The notes below the pieces were generated by a model. The model was not told where the DNA came from. It saw only the letters and a program-made list of their open reading frames with translations, and did no database searches. Shown here piece after piece: positions 15,184-22,418 of a stretch of 37,124 nucleotides of DNA (positions within the stretch are counted from its first letter, which is position 1; each line of letters starts with the position of its first letter). The stretch comes from a virus, in the IMG/VR virus record IMGVR_UViG_3300011253_000628, positions 1 to 37,124 of that record, one strand, 5' to 3'. Made by a program: the position numbers and the translations under genes.

Positions 15184-15551
15184 AGTACCTAATCATCCTA
15201 CTGCTCTTCGCATCCTGCGTCGTACCCTCGGACCTCGAAGCCGTCCGCCATACCCAGGGGTCCTTCGAGGCCGCGGTCCTCGCGGACTTCCAGGCACTCG
15301 AACAGGGCACCATCAGCCGCGAGGAGTACCTCGTCCGCGTCGACCTCGCTGAGGCTGAACGCGACCGTGAGGTGGAGGCCATCGAGGAGCGGGTGATCGC
15401 CCGCACCGAGGCCATCGCCTCCGGGGTCCCGCTCACCGGCAGCCCGCTACTCGACCTCGCCCTCCAAGGCGGGGCCGCCGCCGCGCTCGCCGCGTTCGGC
15501 GTCAACAAGTACCGTAACAAGAAGCGGGTGGCTCGCGGGGAGCCGACTTGA
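15180..15551 (+). CDS. Lipoprotein with C-terminal hydrophobic segment, u-spanin-like
   Basis: A 123-residue protein beginning with a lipoprotein signal: KYLIILLLFAS followed by Cys at residue 13, a lipobox of FAS-C type. A charged helical middle (SREEYLVRVDLAEAERDREVEAIEE) leads to a weakly hydrophobic C-terminal stretch (LLDLALQGGAAAALAAFG) and a basic end (NKYRNKKR). An N-terminal lipid anchor plus a C-terminal membrane segment is the layout of unimolecular spanins such as T1 gp11, which fuse inner and outer membranes at lysis. The Ala-rich segment is a modest TM candidate, so this is a hypothesis. The GTG overlaps the scaffold stop (GTGA). Confidence 0.6.
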   Translation: MKYLIILLLFASCVVPSDLEAVRHTQGSFEAAVLADFQALEQGTISREEYLVRVDLAEAERDREVEAIEERVIARTEAIASGVPLTGSPLLDLALQGGAAAALAAFGVNKYRNKKRVARGEPT

Positions 15552-15847
15552 TGGACCTTGATGAGCGCGCAGCAATCGGCAAGTCCACCGGCATGACCAT
15601 CGGACTCGCCATCATCGTCATCGGCGCCGCCGTCTCGGCTGCCTGGTGGTTCGGACACTGGACGGGCGCGGACAGCGCATGGAAGGAAGGCACCGCGGCC
15701 CAGCTCTCTGGGATCGAAAATCGCCTCCAGTCCATCGAGCAGGGCGCTCTCCACGACAGGTGGACCGCGACCGACATGAAGCGGTGGGCCAAGCGCCTCC
15801 GCGAGGACAACGAAGACGTCGACGTCCCCGAACCTCTCACCCACTAA
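15551..15847 (+). CDS. Small single-TM protein with DRWTxxDM motif
   Basis: A 98-residue protein with one N-terminal membrane segment (MTIGLAIIVIGAAVSAAWW, about residues 13-32), a helical linker (QLSGIENRLQSIEQGAL), then DRWTATDMKRWAKRLREDN and a Pro-rich end. The DRWT..DM...W pattern is one I associate with small phage membrane proteins of unknown role that often sit near lysis or tail genes. The ATG at 15551 shares one base with the upstream stop (TGATG); an in-frame TTG at 15548 would add one residue. Placed next to the lipoprotein, it may be a holin or an inner-membrane partner. Confidence 0.6.
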   Translation: MDLDERAAIGKSTGMTIGLAIIVIGAAVSAAWWFGHWTGADSAWKEGTAAQLSGIENRLQSIEQGALHDRWTATDMKRWAKRLREDNEDVDVPEPLTH

Positions 15848-15872
15848 CAGGGCCTTCACGGGCCGCGCCATC

Positions 15873-15925
15873 AAGGAGCCTGCGACTGACGCGCCATTAT
15901 CGGCTGCGCTGGCGCAGGCTTCCTT
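15873..15925 (+). other. Large stem-loop upstream of the capsid gene
   Basis: Arms 15873-15884 (AAGGAGCCTGCG) and 15913-15925 pair over 12 bases with a single bulged T; the 28-base loop can form a short inner stem. It lies in the 226-base gap before the capsid gene, the largest non-coding stretch in the window. A short T/C-rich run follows (TTCCTTC), so weak termination or an RNA processing site ahead of a highly expressed gene are both possible. No promoter could be identified with confidence in this gap. Confidence 0.5.
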
Positions 15926-16058
15926 CATGGCAAACACACCACTCTCACGCGACCTCATGCCACCGTCAGTCCCGGGGCCCGCTTAGGCGGACAACCCGAC
16001 TGCAGGTAACGACGGAACCGGACAGGAACGCAGAGTGTGGCAGACACGTTACCCAACC

Positions 16059-16068
16059 AGGAGGTGAT
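16059..16068 (+). promoter_or_regulatory. Strong ribosome binding site of the capsid gene
   Basis: AGGAGGTGAT matches the 16S rRNA anti-Shine-Dalgarno end over all ten bases and stands 5 bases before the ATG at 16074. It is the strongest site seen in the window and fits the highest-expressed gene. Confidence 0.85.
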
Positions 16069-16073
16069 CCGGC

Positions 16074-17051
16074 ATGGCCGATCTTACCCCCCTTATCTCA
16101 CCGGGCCGGGCTGACGGCGCTGGTGACTACGATGCCCTCTTCCTCCGCAAGTTCAGCGGCGAGGTCATCACCGCCTACACCGCGGAGCTGAAGCTACTGC
16201 CTCGCATCCGCATGAAGACCCTCACGGGTGGCAAGAACTACACGTTCGCTGCTACCGGCGAGGCCACGGCTCGACTGCACCTTCGCGGCGAGCGCGCCAT
16301 CGACAACCTCTCGAACATGGAGTTCGGCGAGCGGCTGGTCCACCTGGACCGTCCCATCGTTACCGAGCACTTCGTCGACGAGTGGGAAGAGATGGTCAAC
16401 CACTTCGACGTCCGCGCCCCGCTCACTGAGCAGATGGGCCAGGCCGTTGCTGAGCTGGCGGAAGTCCACGCTATGCGTGCGCTCTTCCGGGGCTCGGAAG
16501 TCTCTACCGATGTCGCCGGCCAGGCGCTCGGCAACCAGCAGGTCGTCGCTAACGTGGCGACCTCGGCTGCTGACGCGCTCGGTGCCATCGAGGCGCAGAT
16601 CCTCGACTGGAACCAGAAGAACGTCCCGATGCCGGGCCGCTTCGCTCTGGTCACCCCCGAGGTCTGGAACCTCCTTGTCGACCTGACGGACTTCCAGTCC
16701 GTTGACCTCGGCAACGGCGGCAACGGCTCGATCAAGTCGAACGAAGTCGGCACGATCAAGGGCGTCGAGATCATCATGACCTCGATCATGCCGCAGTCCG
16801 ACTTCACGACCACGCCCTCGCTGAGTGATGGCACGAACGGCTACGCCAACAACTACGTTGGCGACATGGAGTTCTGCCACATCCTGTTCGGCACCAAGCG
16901 CGCCGTTGGCGGTGTGACCCTCAAGGGTCTGCAGATCGTCGCCAAGAAGGAGGAGATGGACGGTGGTACCTACCTCCGCGCCGCGAAGACCTGTGGCTTC
17001 TCCGTGCTCCGTGAGTCCGATTGTGGCTCCGTGATCTCGGAAGCCGACTGA
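16074..17051 (+). CDS. Major capsid protein (T7 gp10A-like)
   Basis: Main shell protein of the icosahedral head, HK97 fold by family (325 residues, T7 gp10A 345). Recognisable parts are the early FSGEVITAYTAELKLLPRI, the GGKNYTFAATGEATARLH strand, the E-loop and spine helix region QMGQAVAELAEVHAMRAL, and LVTPEVWNLLVDLTDF. The start is fixed by a near-perfect ribosome binding site. There is no room for a 10B-type frameshifted extension, because a terminator-like hairpin begins 30 bases after the stop. Host-type codon use and a private ribosome binding site suit high expression. Confidence 0.95.
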   Translation: MADLTPLISPGRADGAGDYDALFLRKFSGEVITAYTAELKLLPRIRMKTLTGGKNYTFAATGEATARLHLRGERAIDNLSNMEFGERLVHLDRPIVTEHFVDEWEEMVNHFDVRAPLTEQMGQAVAELAEVHAMRALFRGSEVSTDVAGQALGNQQVVANVATSAADALGAIEAQILDWNQKNVPMPGRFALVTPEVWNLLVDLTDFQSVDLGNGGNGSIKSNEVGTIKGVEIIMTSIMPQSDFTTTPSLSDGTNGYANNYVGDMEFCHILFGTKRAVGGVTLKGLQIVAKKEEMDGGTYLRAAKTCGFSVLRESDCGSVISEAD

Positions 17052-17081
17052 TCTCTCCTAGTCGCTACCTAGGACTCTCTT

Positions 17082-17109
17082 GGACCCCTGCTCTTCGGAG
17101 TGGGGGTCC
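17082..17109 (+). terminator. UUCG-capped hairpin terminator after the capsid gene
   Basis: GGACCCC (17082-17088) pairs with GGGGTCC (17103-17109). Inside it, after a TG/TG mismatch, CTC (17091-17093) pairs with GAG (17098-17100) around a TTCG tetraloop. The T-run that follows is weak (TCTACCCC). T7 has its main late terminator T-phi at exactly this place, between capsid gene 10 and tail gene 11, so it probably sets the high capsid-to-tail ratio. Confidence 0.75.
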
Positions 17110-17126
17110 TCTACCCCACGCACAAC

Positions 17127-17729
17127 ATGGCAGCCGAAGCAACTGAACTAGAGTGCCTGAACCGCATCCTGGCTGGCGCACTCTCTCACCCAGCGACTGC
17201 CACGTCCGACAACCGTCCCGACGTGCAGAGCGCCCTGCGGATCCTGCAGGAAACTGACCGGGACATCCAGACCCAAGGCCACTTCTTCAACACCTACTAC
17301 GGCGAGACGTTCAGCCCAGCCGCTGACCGCATCACCATCGACGCCGCCATCATCTCTATCCAAGAGGGTAGCGGGTGGGACGAGCCTGGCGTTGAGTACG
17401 GCGTTCCTGAGGCGTCCTACTCGATCCGTTACGACGGGGCCACCCGCAGCCTGTTCAACAACATCACGAACAGCTTCGTCTTCGCCAACGATGTCGTCCT
17501 CAACGTCGTCCGCCGCATCGACTTCGAGAAGCTCCCGCAGTACGTTCGAGAGTACATCACCAACCGCGCCGCTGCTGAGTTCTACGAGCTGGCCCGCGGT
17601 ATGAGGAGCGCCCGACTCGAGGAGCGCGAGCAGTCCAGCCGCGCATCCTTCCATCAGCAGGAGATGGAGATTGGCGACTTCAACCAGTTCCGTAACCCCT
17701 ACGACGCCTGGGTGAGGTACAACAGATGA
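17127..17729 (+). CDS. Tail tubular protein A, gatekeeper (T7 gp11-like)
   Basis: Dodecameric adaptor between the portal and the tail nozzle (200 residues, T7 gp11 196). The N-terminal helix region (ATELECLNRILAGAL), LRILQETDRDIQTQGHFFNT, and the end REYITNRAAAEFYELARGM match the family. The last part (MEIGDFNQFRNPYDAW) resembles the usual DNRYN-like ending. The ATG at 17127 is used; the GTG at 17100 lies within the terminator hairpin. No clear ribosome binding site precedes the start, so read-through past the terminator may be poorly translated, which would also keep expression low. The stop overlaps the next start (ATGA). Confidence 0.93.
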   Translation: MAAEATELECLNRILAGALSHPATATSDNRPDVQSALRILQETDRDIQTQGHFFNTYYGETFSPAADRITIDAAIISIQEGSGWDEPGVEYGVPEASYSIRYDGATRSLFNNITNSFVFANDVVLNVVRRIDFEKLPQYVREYITNRAAAEFYELARGMRSARLEEREQSSRASFHQQEMEIGDFNQFRNPYDAWVRYNR

Positions 17730-20700
17730 CTGAGTTCCAGAAGGTCTCGCCGTCCCTAACGGGCGGGGTGAGCCAGCAGCCCCCCGGGTCGCGCAACCCC
17801 GCCAACGTCAGCGAGTGCATCAACGGCCACCTGTCCCTCGTCGACGGTAACGCCAAGCGCCCGCCCACAACGAGGGCGAAGGACCTTCCGCTCGTCTACG
17901 ATCTCCCCGACGACGCTGAGTTCCACATCGTCGAGCGGGACGGCAAGGACTACGTCGTGGTCCTCCAGTCGCAGACCGCCTCTGATACCGACGCGGAGTG
18001 CATCAGGGTCTTCGACCGCGACGACGGCACCGAGCTGACGCTGGTCGCCAACGAGAACGTGCCGACGTTCAACCTCGGCTACAACGGCATCGCTCCGAAC
18101 AACTACATCTACCACTGGCGGCTCCCCGGCCTCTCTGCCGGGTGGCCCGCTGACGGCGGCTCCCCCATCGCGGTGTCGATCAGCACGGTGGACGGCCCTG
18201 CTCTGGAGAACCACGACACCGGCACGACGTCGATGAAGCTGACCACGTCGCTGGCCGGCACCAACAACGACAACCAGGTCGCCACCGACTGCTACACGCG
18301 CTTCGGCGAGCGTGTGACCTACTGCTCCGTCTACGTCCAGGAGGACGACTCCCTCGACCACTTCGGCATCCGGCTCTACAACGAGACCCAAGGGGTCTGG
18401 CACTCCAAGTTCTTCACTTGGAACACCGGGGTCCCTGAGCTTGCTGATGGTCCTGACGGCGGTATCAACGCCGACACGCGGGTCAACAGCGCCAACCCCG
18501 GCGAGGTCCTCATCGAGCAGGTGGGCGTGTCTGATTGGTATCGGATCACCTACTTCATCGACGTCGCTGTGACCACGGACGCCGACACGAACTGGCCCGT
18601 CGCTGGTGACCAGATCACGTCGATGCAGATCCTGATCTCCGACACCGACATGAGCGACGGCGACCTCTTCTACGGAGCCGCTGTCGGGCACATCGACGGT
18701 GACGTCCCTGCGGTCTCCCCGCCCATCGAGAGCGGCTTCGGCTCCTTCCGCTTCCTGACCATCGCGGACGCCACGTTCATCGTGAACACCGCCTGGGACA
18801 CTCGCATGACGCGGGACGGCACCGATAGCCGTGCGAGCTACCTCGCATCCGTCCCATCCGTGGCTGAGTCCACGGTGAAGATCACGCTCACGGCCTTGCA
18901 GGGCGGGGCGTACTACGACTACTCGATCACCAACAGTGCTGTAGGTAGCCCGTTCGCCGGGCAGATCGAGGCCGGGTTCCCGCAGCAGACGGCTACCGGA
19001 GCCCCGAAAGAGCCCTGGGGCTGGTCCGCTGTCGCACAGGCCATCGCTGACGCCATCACCGCAGAGGACGTCTCCCTCACCGCCACGGTCGAGGGTGATC
19101 GTACCATCGTCGTCGACTCCACCAGCCCCGTCACGGCCTGCACGGTCACCGCTGGCCGCATGGTCTCGTCCATCGTGAACGAGGAGGACACCCTCTACAT
19201 CATCGCGGTCGAGCCCCCGACGTCCAACGACACGGTGACGTGGTCGATCACGAACGACGCGGGTACGCACACCGCCGCCCCGGCGATCAACTCGGCGGAC
19301 ACGACCACGCAGATGGCTACCACCATCGCCGCGAGCATCACCGCTGCCGACGCCAGCCTCATGGCCACGCCGAGCGGCGCTGAGGTGGTCGTCACGTCGA
19401 CGAGCAAGATCACCGAGTTCTTCCAGTACATGACCGCCGAGGAGGCTGCCTCCAACGTGGACGCCTACGGGCGGTTCTCGATGTACCGGGAGCAGGTTAC
19501 GGACGTTGCGTACATCAGCGTCGTCCAGGGCGTTGCGGACAGCGACTACACCTGGGAGATCAAGACGACCGCTGGCACCTTCACAGGCACCCACACCGTC
19601 GCCACGTCCGGCAACACCGACACGGACGACATCGCGAACAACATCGCGCAGGACATCCAGGCTGCCGACATCACCCTCGAGGGTACCGCCGCGTTCGGCA
19701 GCGTCGTCGAGGTCCGGTCGACCGTACCCATCGAGGACTTCCGGACGGCGGACACGCAGGCCGAGAACCTCATGGTCGCCTTCTGGACGGAGGTGGAGTC
19801 CATCGCGGACCTCCCCCTGTACTTCCGGGACGGCTACAAGGTCAAGATCAGCACCGACCCCACCACGGACGAGGAGGACCAGTACGTCAAGTTCCAGACG
19901 ACCAGTGGCCTCGCCGGGTTCGGCCTGGGCCAGTGGGTGGAGTCGACGGACTGGGGGGCTGAGAAGTTCCTCGACGACTCCTCGATGCCGCACCGTCTGC
20001 AGCTCGAGCGCGATGACGAGAGCGGGACCGTCACCGGCACCGCCTACGCGAAGTACTTCTCCTACGGGCCGCAGGACTGGACGCCCCGGCGCGTCGGGTC
20101 GGACGTCACGAACCCTGATCCCTCGTTCGCCGGCGGCAAGCTGACGGACATCCACTTCGCCAACAACCGCCTCGGGTTCCTGGAGGACCAGAACTGCGTC
20201 CAGTCCGAGGTCGGCGTGTACTTCAACTTCTGGAGGACCACGACCGCGGCTATCCCCGACAGCGACCCTATCGACGTCTCCTCGAACGAGCCTGAGATCG
20301 CCGTCCTCCACACTGCCCACACGCTGGGCGAGCAGCTCATCGTCACCTCGACGGCGGGCCAGTTCGTCTTGGCTGGGGACCCTCCGACGCCAGCGACGGC
20401 CTTCCTCCGCAAGGTTACGAGCTACCGATTCCAGAACCTAGAGCCCGCAGCGTCGGGGCGCTCCCTCTTCTACTCCGTCCCCGGCCCCCAGGACACGACC
20501 ATCGTCGAGTTCACCCGGGTCACCGAGGGCTTCCAGACCGACGAGATCACGCGAGCCGCGCCCGCCTACATCACCGGCACCGCCGAGTGGCTGGTGGCCC
20601 TGCCCTCCGCGAACTTCCTCGCCGTCAAGGCCGAGGCCGCCAACAAGCTGTACGTCTACAAGTACAACTGGCGGTCGGACCAGCAGAAGTCCCAGAGCGC

Positions 20701-21427
20701 CTGGGCGACGTGGGAGTGGTCCTCGAACGTGGAGTTGCTGCATTTGCACTTCCTCGAGGAGGACGGGCTGCTGCTCTACCGCTACGACGGGGACCTCTAC
20801 CTCGACACCTTCCAGCTCGCCGACGCGCTGCGGGACTCGGGGCTGACCTACCAGGTCCACCTCGACCACAAACTCCCGAAGTCCTCACTGACAGAGCTGC
20901 CGGACACCCCCGTCGCCGGGACCACCAGGGTCGCCGCCAACGCCTTCTACAAGAACGGCGAGACCCTGAACCTCGTCGACACTGACGGCACGCTCGTCGC
21001 TACGTCGACCACCGGGATCTTCGACGTCCTCACCGTGGACCTCCCCGCCGACTATTGGGTGGGGGTGCCCTACACCCACAGCGTCACGCTGTCCCCGCCG
21101 ATCCCGCAGACCCAAGACCGCCTTACGGGCGAGCACTACCCGAGGTCCGGCAGGTTCAGCGTGGTGACCCTGCAGGTCGAGGTGGCGCAGACCGGGGAGT
21201 TCCAGGCCGACTGGAGCCCCGAGTGCGTCTCCGACACCTACACCTTCGCGTTCGACCACGTCGACTACTGTGACGCCGACGACCTGCTCGAGGGGTACTA
21301 CCAAGTGCCCGTCATGCAGGCCAACGCCGACGCACTCGAGGTGGTCCTCAGCAACGACAGCGCCTTCCCATCGCGATTCCTATCCGCGATCTGGAGAGGG
21401 CGCATCGCCCCCCGAGGTATCCTATGA
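17726..21427 (+). CDS. Tail tubular protein B, tail nozzle, enlarged (T7 gp12-like)
   Basis: Forms the hexameric tail nozzle. It is far longer than T7 gp12 (1233 against 794 residues). The N-terminus (SPSLTGGVSQQPPGSR, then ECINGHLSLVDGNAKRPPTT) and FRFLTIADATFIVN (about residue 340) are diagnostic. Between IRVFDRDDGTELTL (about 92-105) and FRFLT lies an insert of about 230 residues, beta-rich, with FGIRLYNETQGVWHSKFF and SDWYRITYFIDV, that looks like a jelly-roll or lectin-like module. Residues about 383-681 contain three tandem copies of a roughly 90-residue beta-alpha-beta unit, each with a DI-A--IAADI-type helix and a following --S strand. The C-terminal half continues with normal propeller-like family sequence. 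The insert may bind host surface glycan; this is inference. Confidence 0.93.
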   Translation: MTEFQKVSPSLTGGVSQQPPGSRNPANVSECINGHLSLVDGNAKRPPTTRAKDLPLVYDLPDDAEFHIVERDGKDYVVVLQSQTASDTDAECIRVFDRDDGTELTLVANENVPTFNLGYNGIAPNNYIYHWRLPGLSAGWPADGGSPIAVSISTVDGPALENHDTGTTSMKLTTSLAGTNNDNQVATDCYTRFGERVTYCSVYVQEDDSLDHFGIRLYNETQGVWHSKFFTWNTGVPELADGPDGGINADTRVNSANPGEVLIEQVGVSDWYRITYFIDVAVTTDADTNWPVAGDQITSMQILISDTDMSDGDLFYGAAVGHIDGDVPAVSPPIESGFGSFRFLTIADATFIVNTAWDTRMTRDGTDSRASYLASVPSVAESTVKITLTALQGGAYYDYSITNSAVGSPFAGQIEAGFPQQTATGAPKEPWGWSAVAQAIADAITAEDVSLTATVEGDRTIVVDSTSPVTACTVTAGRMVSSIVNEEDTLYIIAVEPPTSNDTVTWSITNDAGTHTAAPAINSADTTTQMATTIAASITAADASLMATPSGAEVVVTSTSKITEFFQYMTAEEAASNVDAYGRFSMYREQVTDVAYISVVQGVADSDYTWEIKTTAGTFTGTHTVATSGNTDTDDIANNIAQDIQAADITLEGTAAFGSVVEVRSTVPIEDFRTADTQAENLMVAFWTEVESIADLPLYFRDGYKVKISTDPTTDEEDQYVKFQTTSGLAGFGLGQWVESTDWGAEKFLDDSSMPHRLQLERDDESGTVTGTAYAKYFSYGPQDWTPRRVGSDVTNPDPSFAGGKLTDIHFANNRLGFLEDQNCVQSEVGVYFNFWRTTTAAIPDSDPIDVSSNEPEIAVLHTAHTLGEQLIVTSTAGQFVLAGDPPTPATAFLRKVTSYRFQNLEPAASGRSLFYSVPGPQDTTIVEFTRVTEGFQTDEITRAAPAYITGTAEWLVALPSANFLAVKAEAANKLYVYKYNWRSDQQKSQSAWATWEWSSNVELLHLHFLEEDGLLLYRYDGDLYLDTFQLADALRDSGLTYQVHLDHKLPKSSLTELPDTPVAGTTRVAANAFYKNGETLNLVDTDGTLVATSTTGIFDVLTVDLPADYWVGVPYTHSVTLSPPIPQTQDRLTGEHYPRSGRFSVVTLQVEVAQTGEFQADWSPECVSDTYTFAFDHVDYCDADDLLEGYYQVPVMQANADALEVVLSNDSAFPSRFLSAIWRGRIAPRGIL

Positions 21428-21924
21428 TCACCGTCCGCCAATCCGTCTCCAACGACCCCCACGACCTTGCGCCCCGGATGCGTCTAGCCGACGTCGAGGA
21501 GCTTGAGGCTTCCAGCGGCATGACCCCGCTCGAGGGGCTCGTCACGGCCTATGAGGTCTCGCAACTCTGCCTGACCGCAGAGATCGACGGAGAGGTGGTG
21601 GCGATGTTCGGGGTCGCTGAGGACGATGAGGTCAGCCGGCACATCGGCCTACACTACGGGAACATCTGGTATCTCGGGTCCCCGGAGAGTGTCAGTGATG
21701 CCAGGCTCTTCATGCGGGAGAGCCGCGCCTGGCTGGATGCCCTCGGCAAGAGGTTCAACGGCCTCGGCAACGTGGTGGACGCCCGCAACACGAAGCACGT
21801 TCGCTGGATCAAGGCGATGGGCTTCACCTTCATAGACACGATCACCGACTACGGACCTGAGGGGCACACGTTCCTCAGGTTCTACAAGACCTGCGAGGGA
21901 CTCGAATGTGCAACCCCGCACTAG
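21424..21924 (+). CDS. Internal virion protein, acetyltransferase-like (T7 gp13-like)
   Basis: A 166-residue protein corresponding to T7 gp13, which helps assemble the internal core, and to the DUF2833 group with a GNAT acetyltransferase-like fold. Matching parts are an opening MITVRQSVSND, the central GNIWYLGSPESVSD (T7 has a comparable VWRLSG stretch), and NVVDARNTKHVRWIKAMGF followed by FLRFYKT. The ARNTKHVRWIKAMGF part corresponds to the region that carries acetyl-CoA contacts in active GNATs; activity cannot be judged. It overlaps the nozzle gene by ATGA and the next gene by 19 bases. Confidence 0.85.
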   Translation: MITVRQSVSNDPHDLAPRMRLADVEELEASSGMTPLEGLVTAYEVSQLCLTAEIDGEVVAMFGVAEDDEVSRHIGLHYGNIWYLGSPESVSDARLFMRESRAWLDALGKRFNGLGNVVDARNTKHVRWIKAMGFTFIDTITDYGPEGHTFLRFYKTCEGLECATPH

Positions 21925-22418
21925 GGCTCGCCGCGGTATCCGTTGCAGCGACCTACAAGATGCAGAGGAACCAGGCGTCCTTCCAACAGAAGGCTCAAGA
22001 CCGCAACGCTGACATCGCCCACACTCAGGCGGTCGCCAGCGCGAACACCTCCAACATGGCCCTGGCAGCCCGCCGCCAAGAACGAGCCCTAGCCGATGCG
22101 TCGTCCAAGTCCCGCCTCGTCCGAGAGACGGAGCAGCGGCGTGGACAGGCGAGCCTAGGGGGCGCGGGGCGCTCAGCCGGCGCTGTCCTCACCGACCTCG
22201 CCGCGCAGCAGTCCAACGCTCGAGCGGCCATCGACCGGGGCTCCGAGTTCTTCGCCCAGCAGTCCGACCGGGACGCCAAGGCTATCTACGAGCGCACACG
22301 CGCCCGCAGCCTAGGCCAGTACACTGTCCCGCAGCCGTCGCTGGCTCTGCCCCTCATCTCGTTCATCGGCAGCAACGCCGCCACCTCCTACATCGAGAAG
22401 AAGTTCCCCATCGAATGA
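21906..22418 (+). CDS. Internal virion protein B (T7 gp14-like)
   Basis: Ejected protein that forms the outer-membrane part of the DNA ejection channel (170 residues, T7 gp14 196). It starts MCNPALGLAAVSVAATY, like the MC-plus-hydrophobic start of T7 gp14. A long helical Gln/Ala/Arg-rich middle follows (NADIAHTQAVASANTSNMAL), then TDLAAQQSNARAAIDRG, and a C-terminal ALPLISFIGSNAATSYI that mirrors the SSAASAY ending region of T7. Its start lies 19 bases inside the gp13-like gene, and the stop overlaps the next gene by ATGA. Confidence 0.88.
   Translation: MCNPALGLAAVSVAATYKMQRNQASFQQKAQDRNADIAHTQAVASANTSNMALAARRQERALADASSKSRLVRETEQRRGQASLGGAGRSAGAVLTDLAAQQSNARAAIDRGSEFFAQQSDRDAKAIYERTRARSLGQYTVPQPSLALPLISFIGSNAATSYIEKKFPIE

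Noticed and set aside
510-15895. CTGCGACTG shared by the gaps before the RNA polymerase gene and the capsid gene, as a phage promoter core
   Set aside because: Only nine bases are shared, the flanks differ, and it is not seen in the other gaps; chance in GC-rich DNA is likely.
16980-17110. Frameshifted long form of the capsid protein (10B-like)
   Set aside because: No slippery run was seen near the stop and a terminator hairpin follows 30 bases later.
17756-20320. Long - strand frame (854 codons) opposite the tail nozzle gene
   Set aside because: Same third-position effect; Arg/Val/Asp/Gly-rich without motifs, and the + strand gene is clearly gp12-like.
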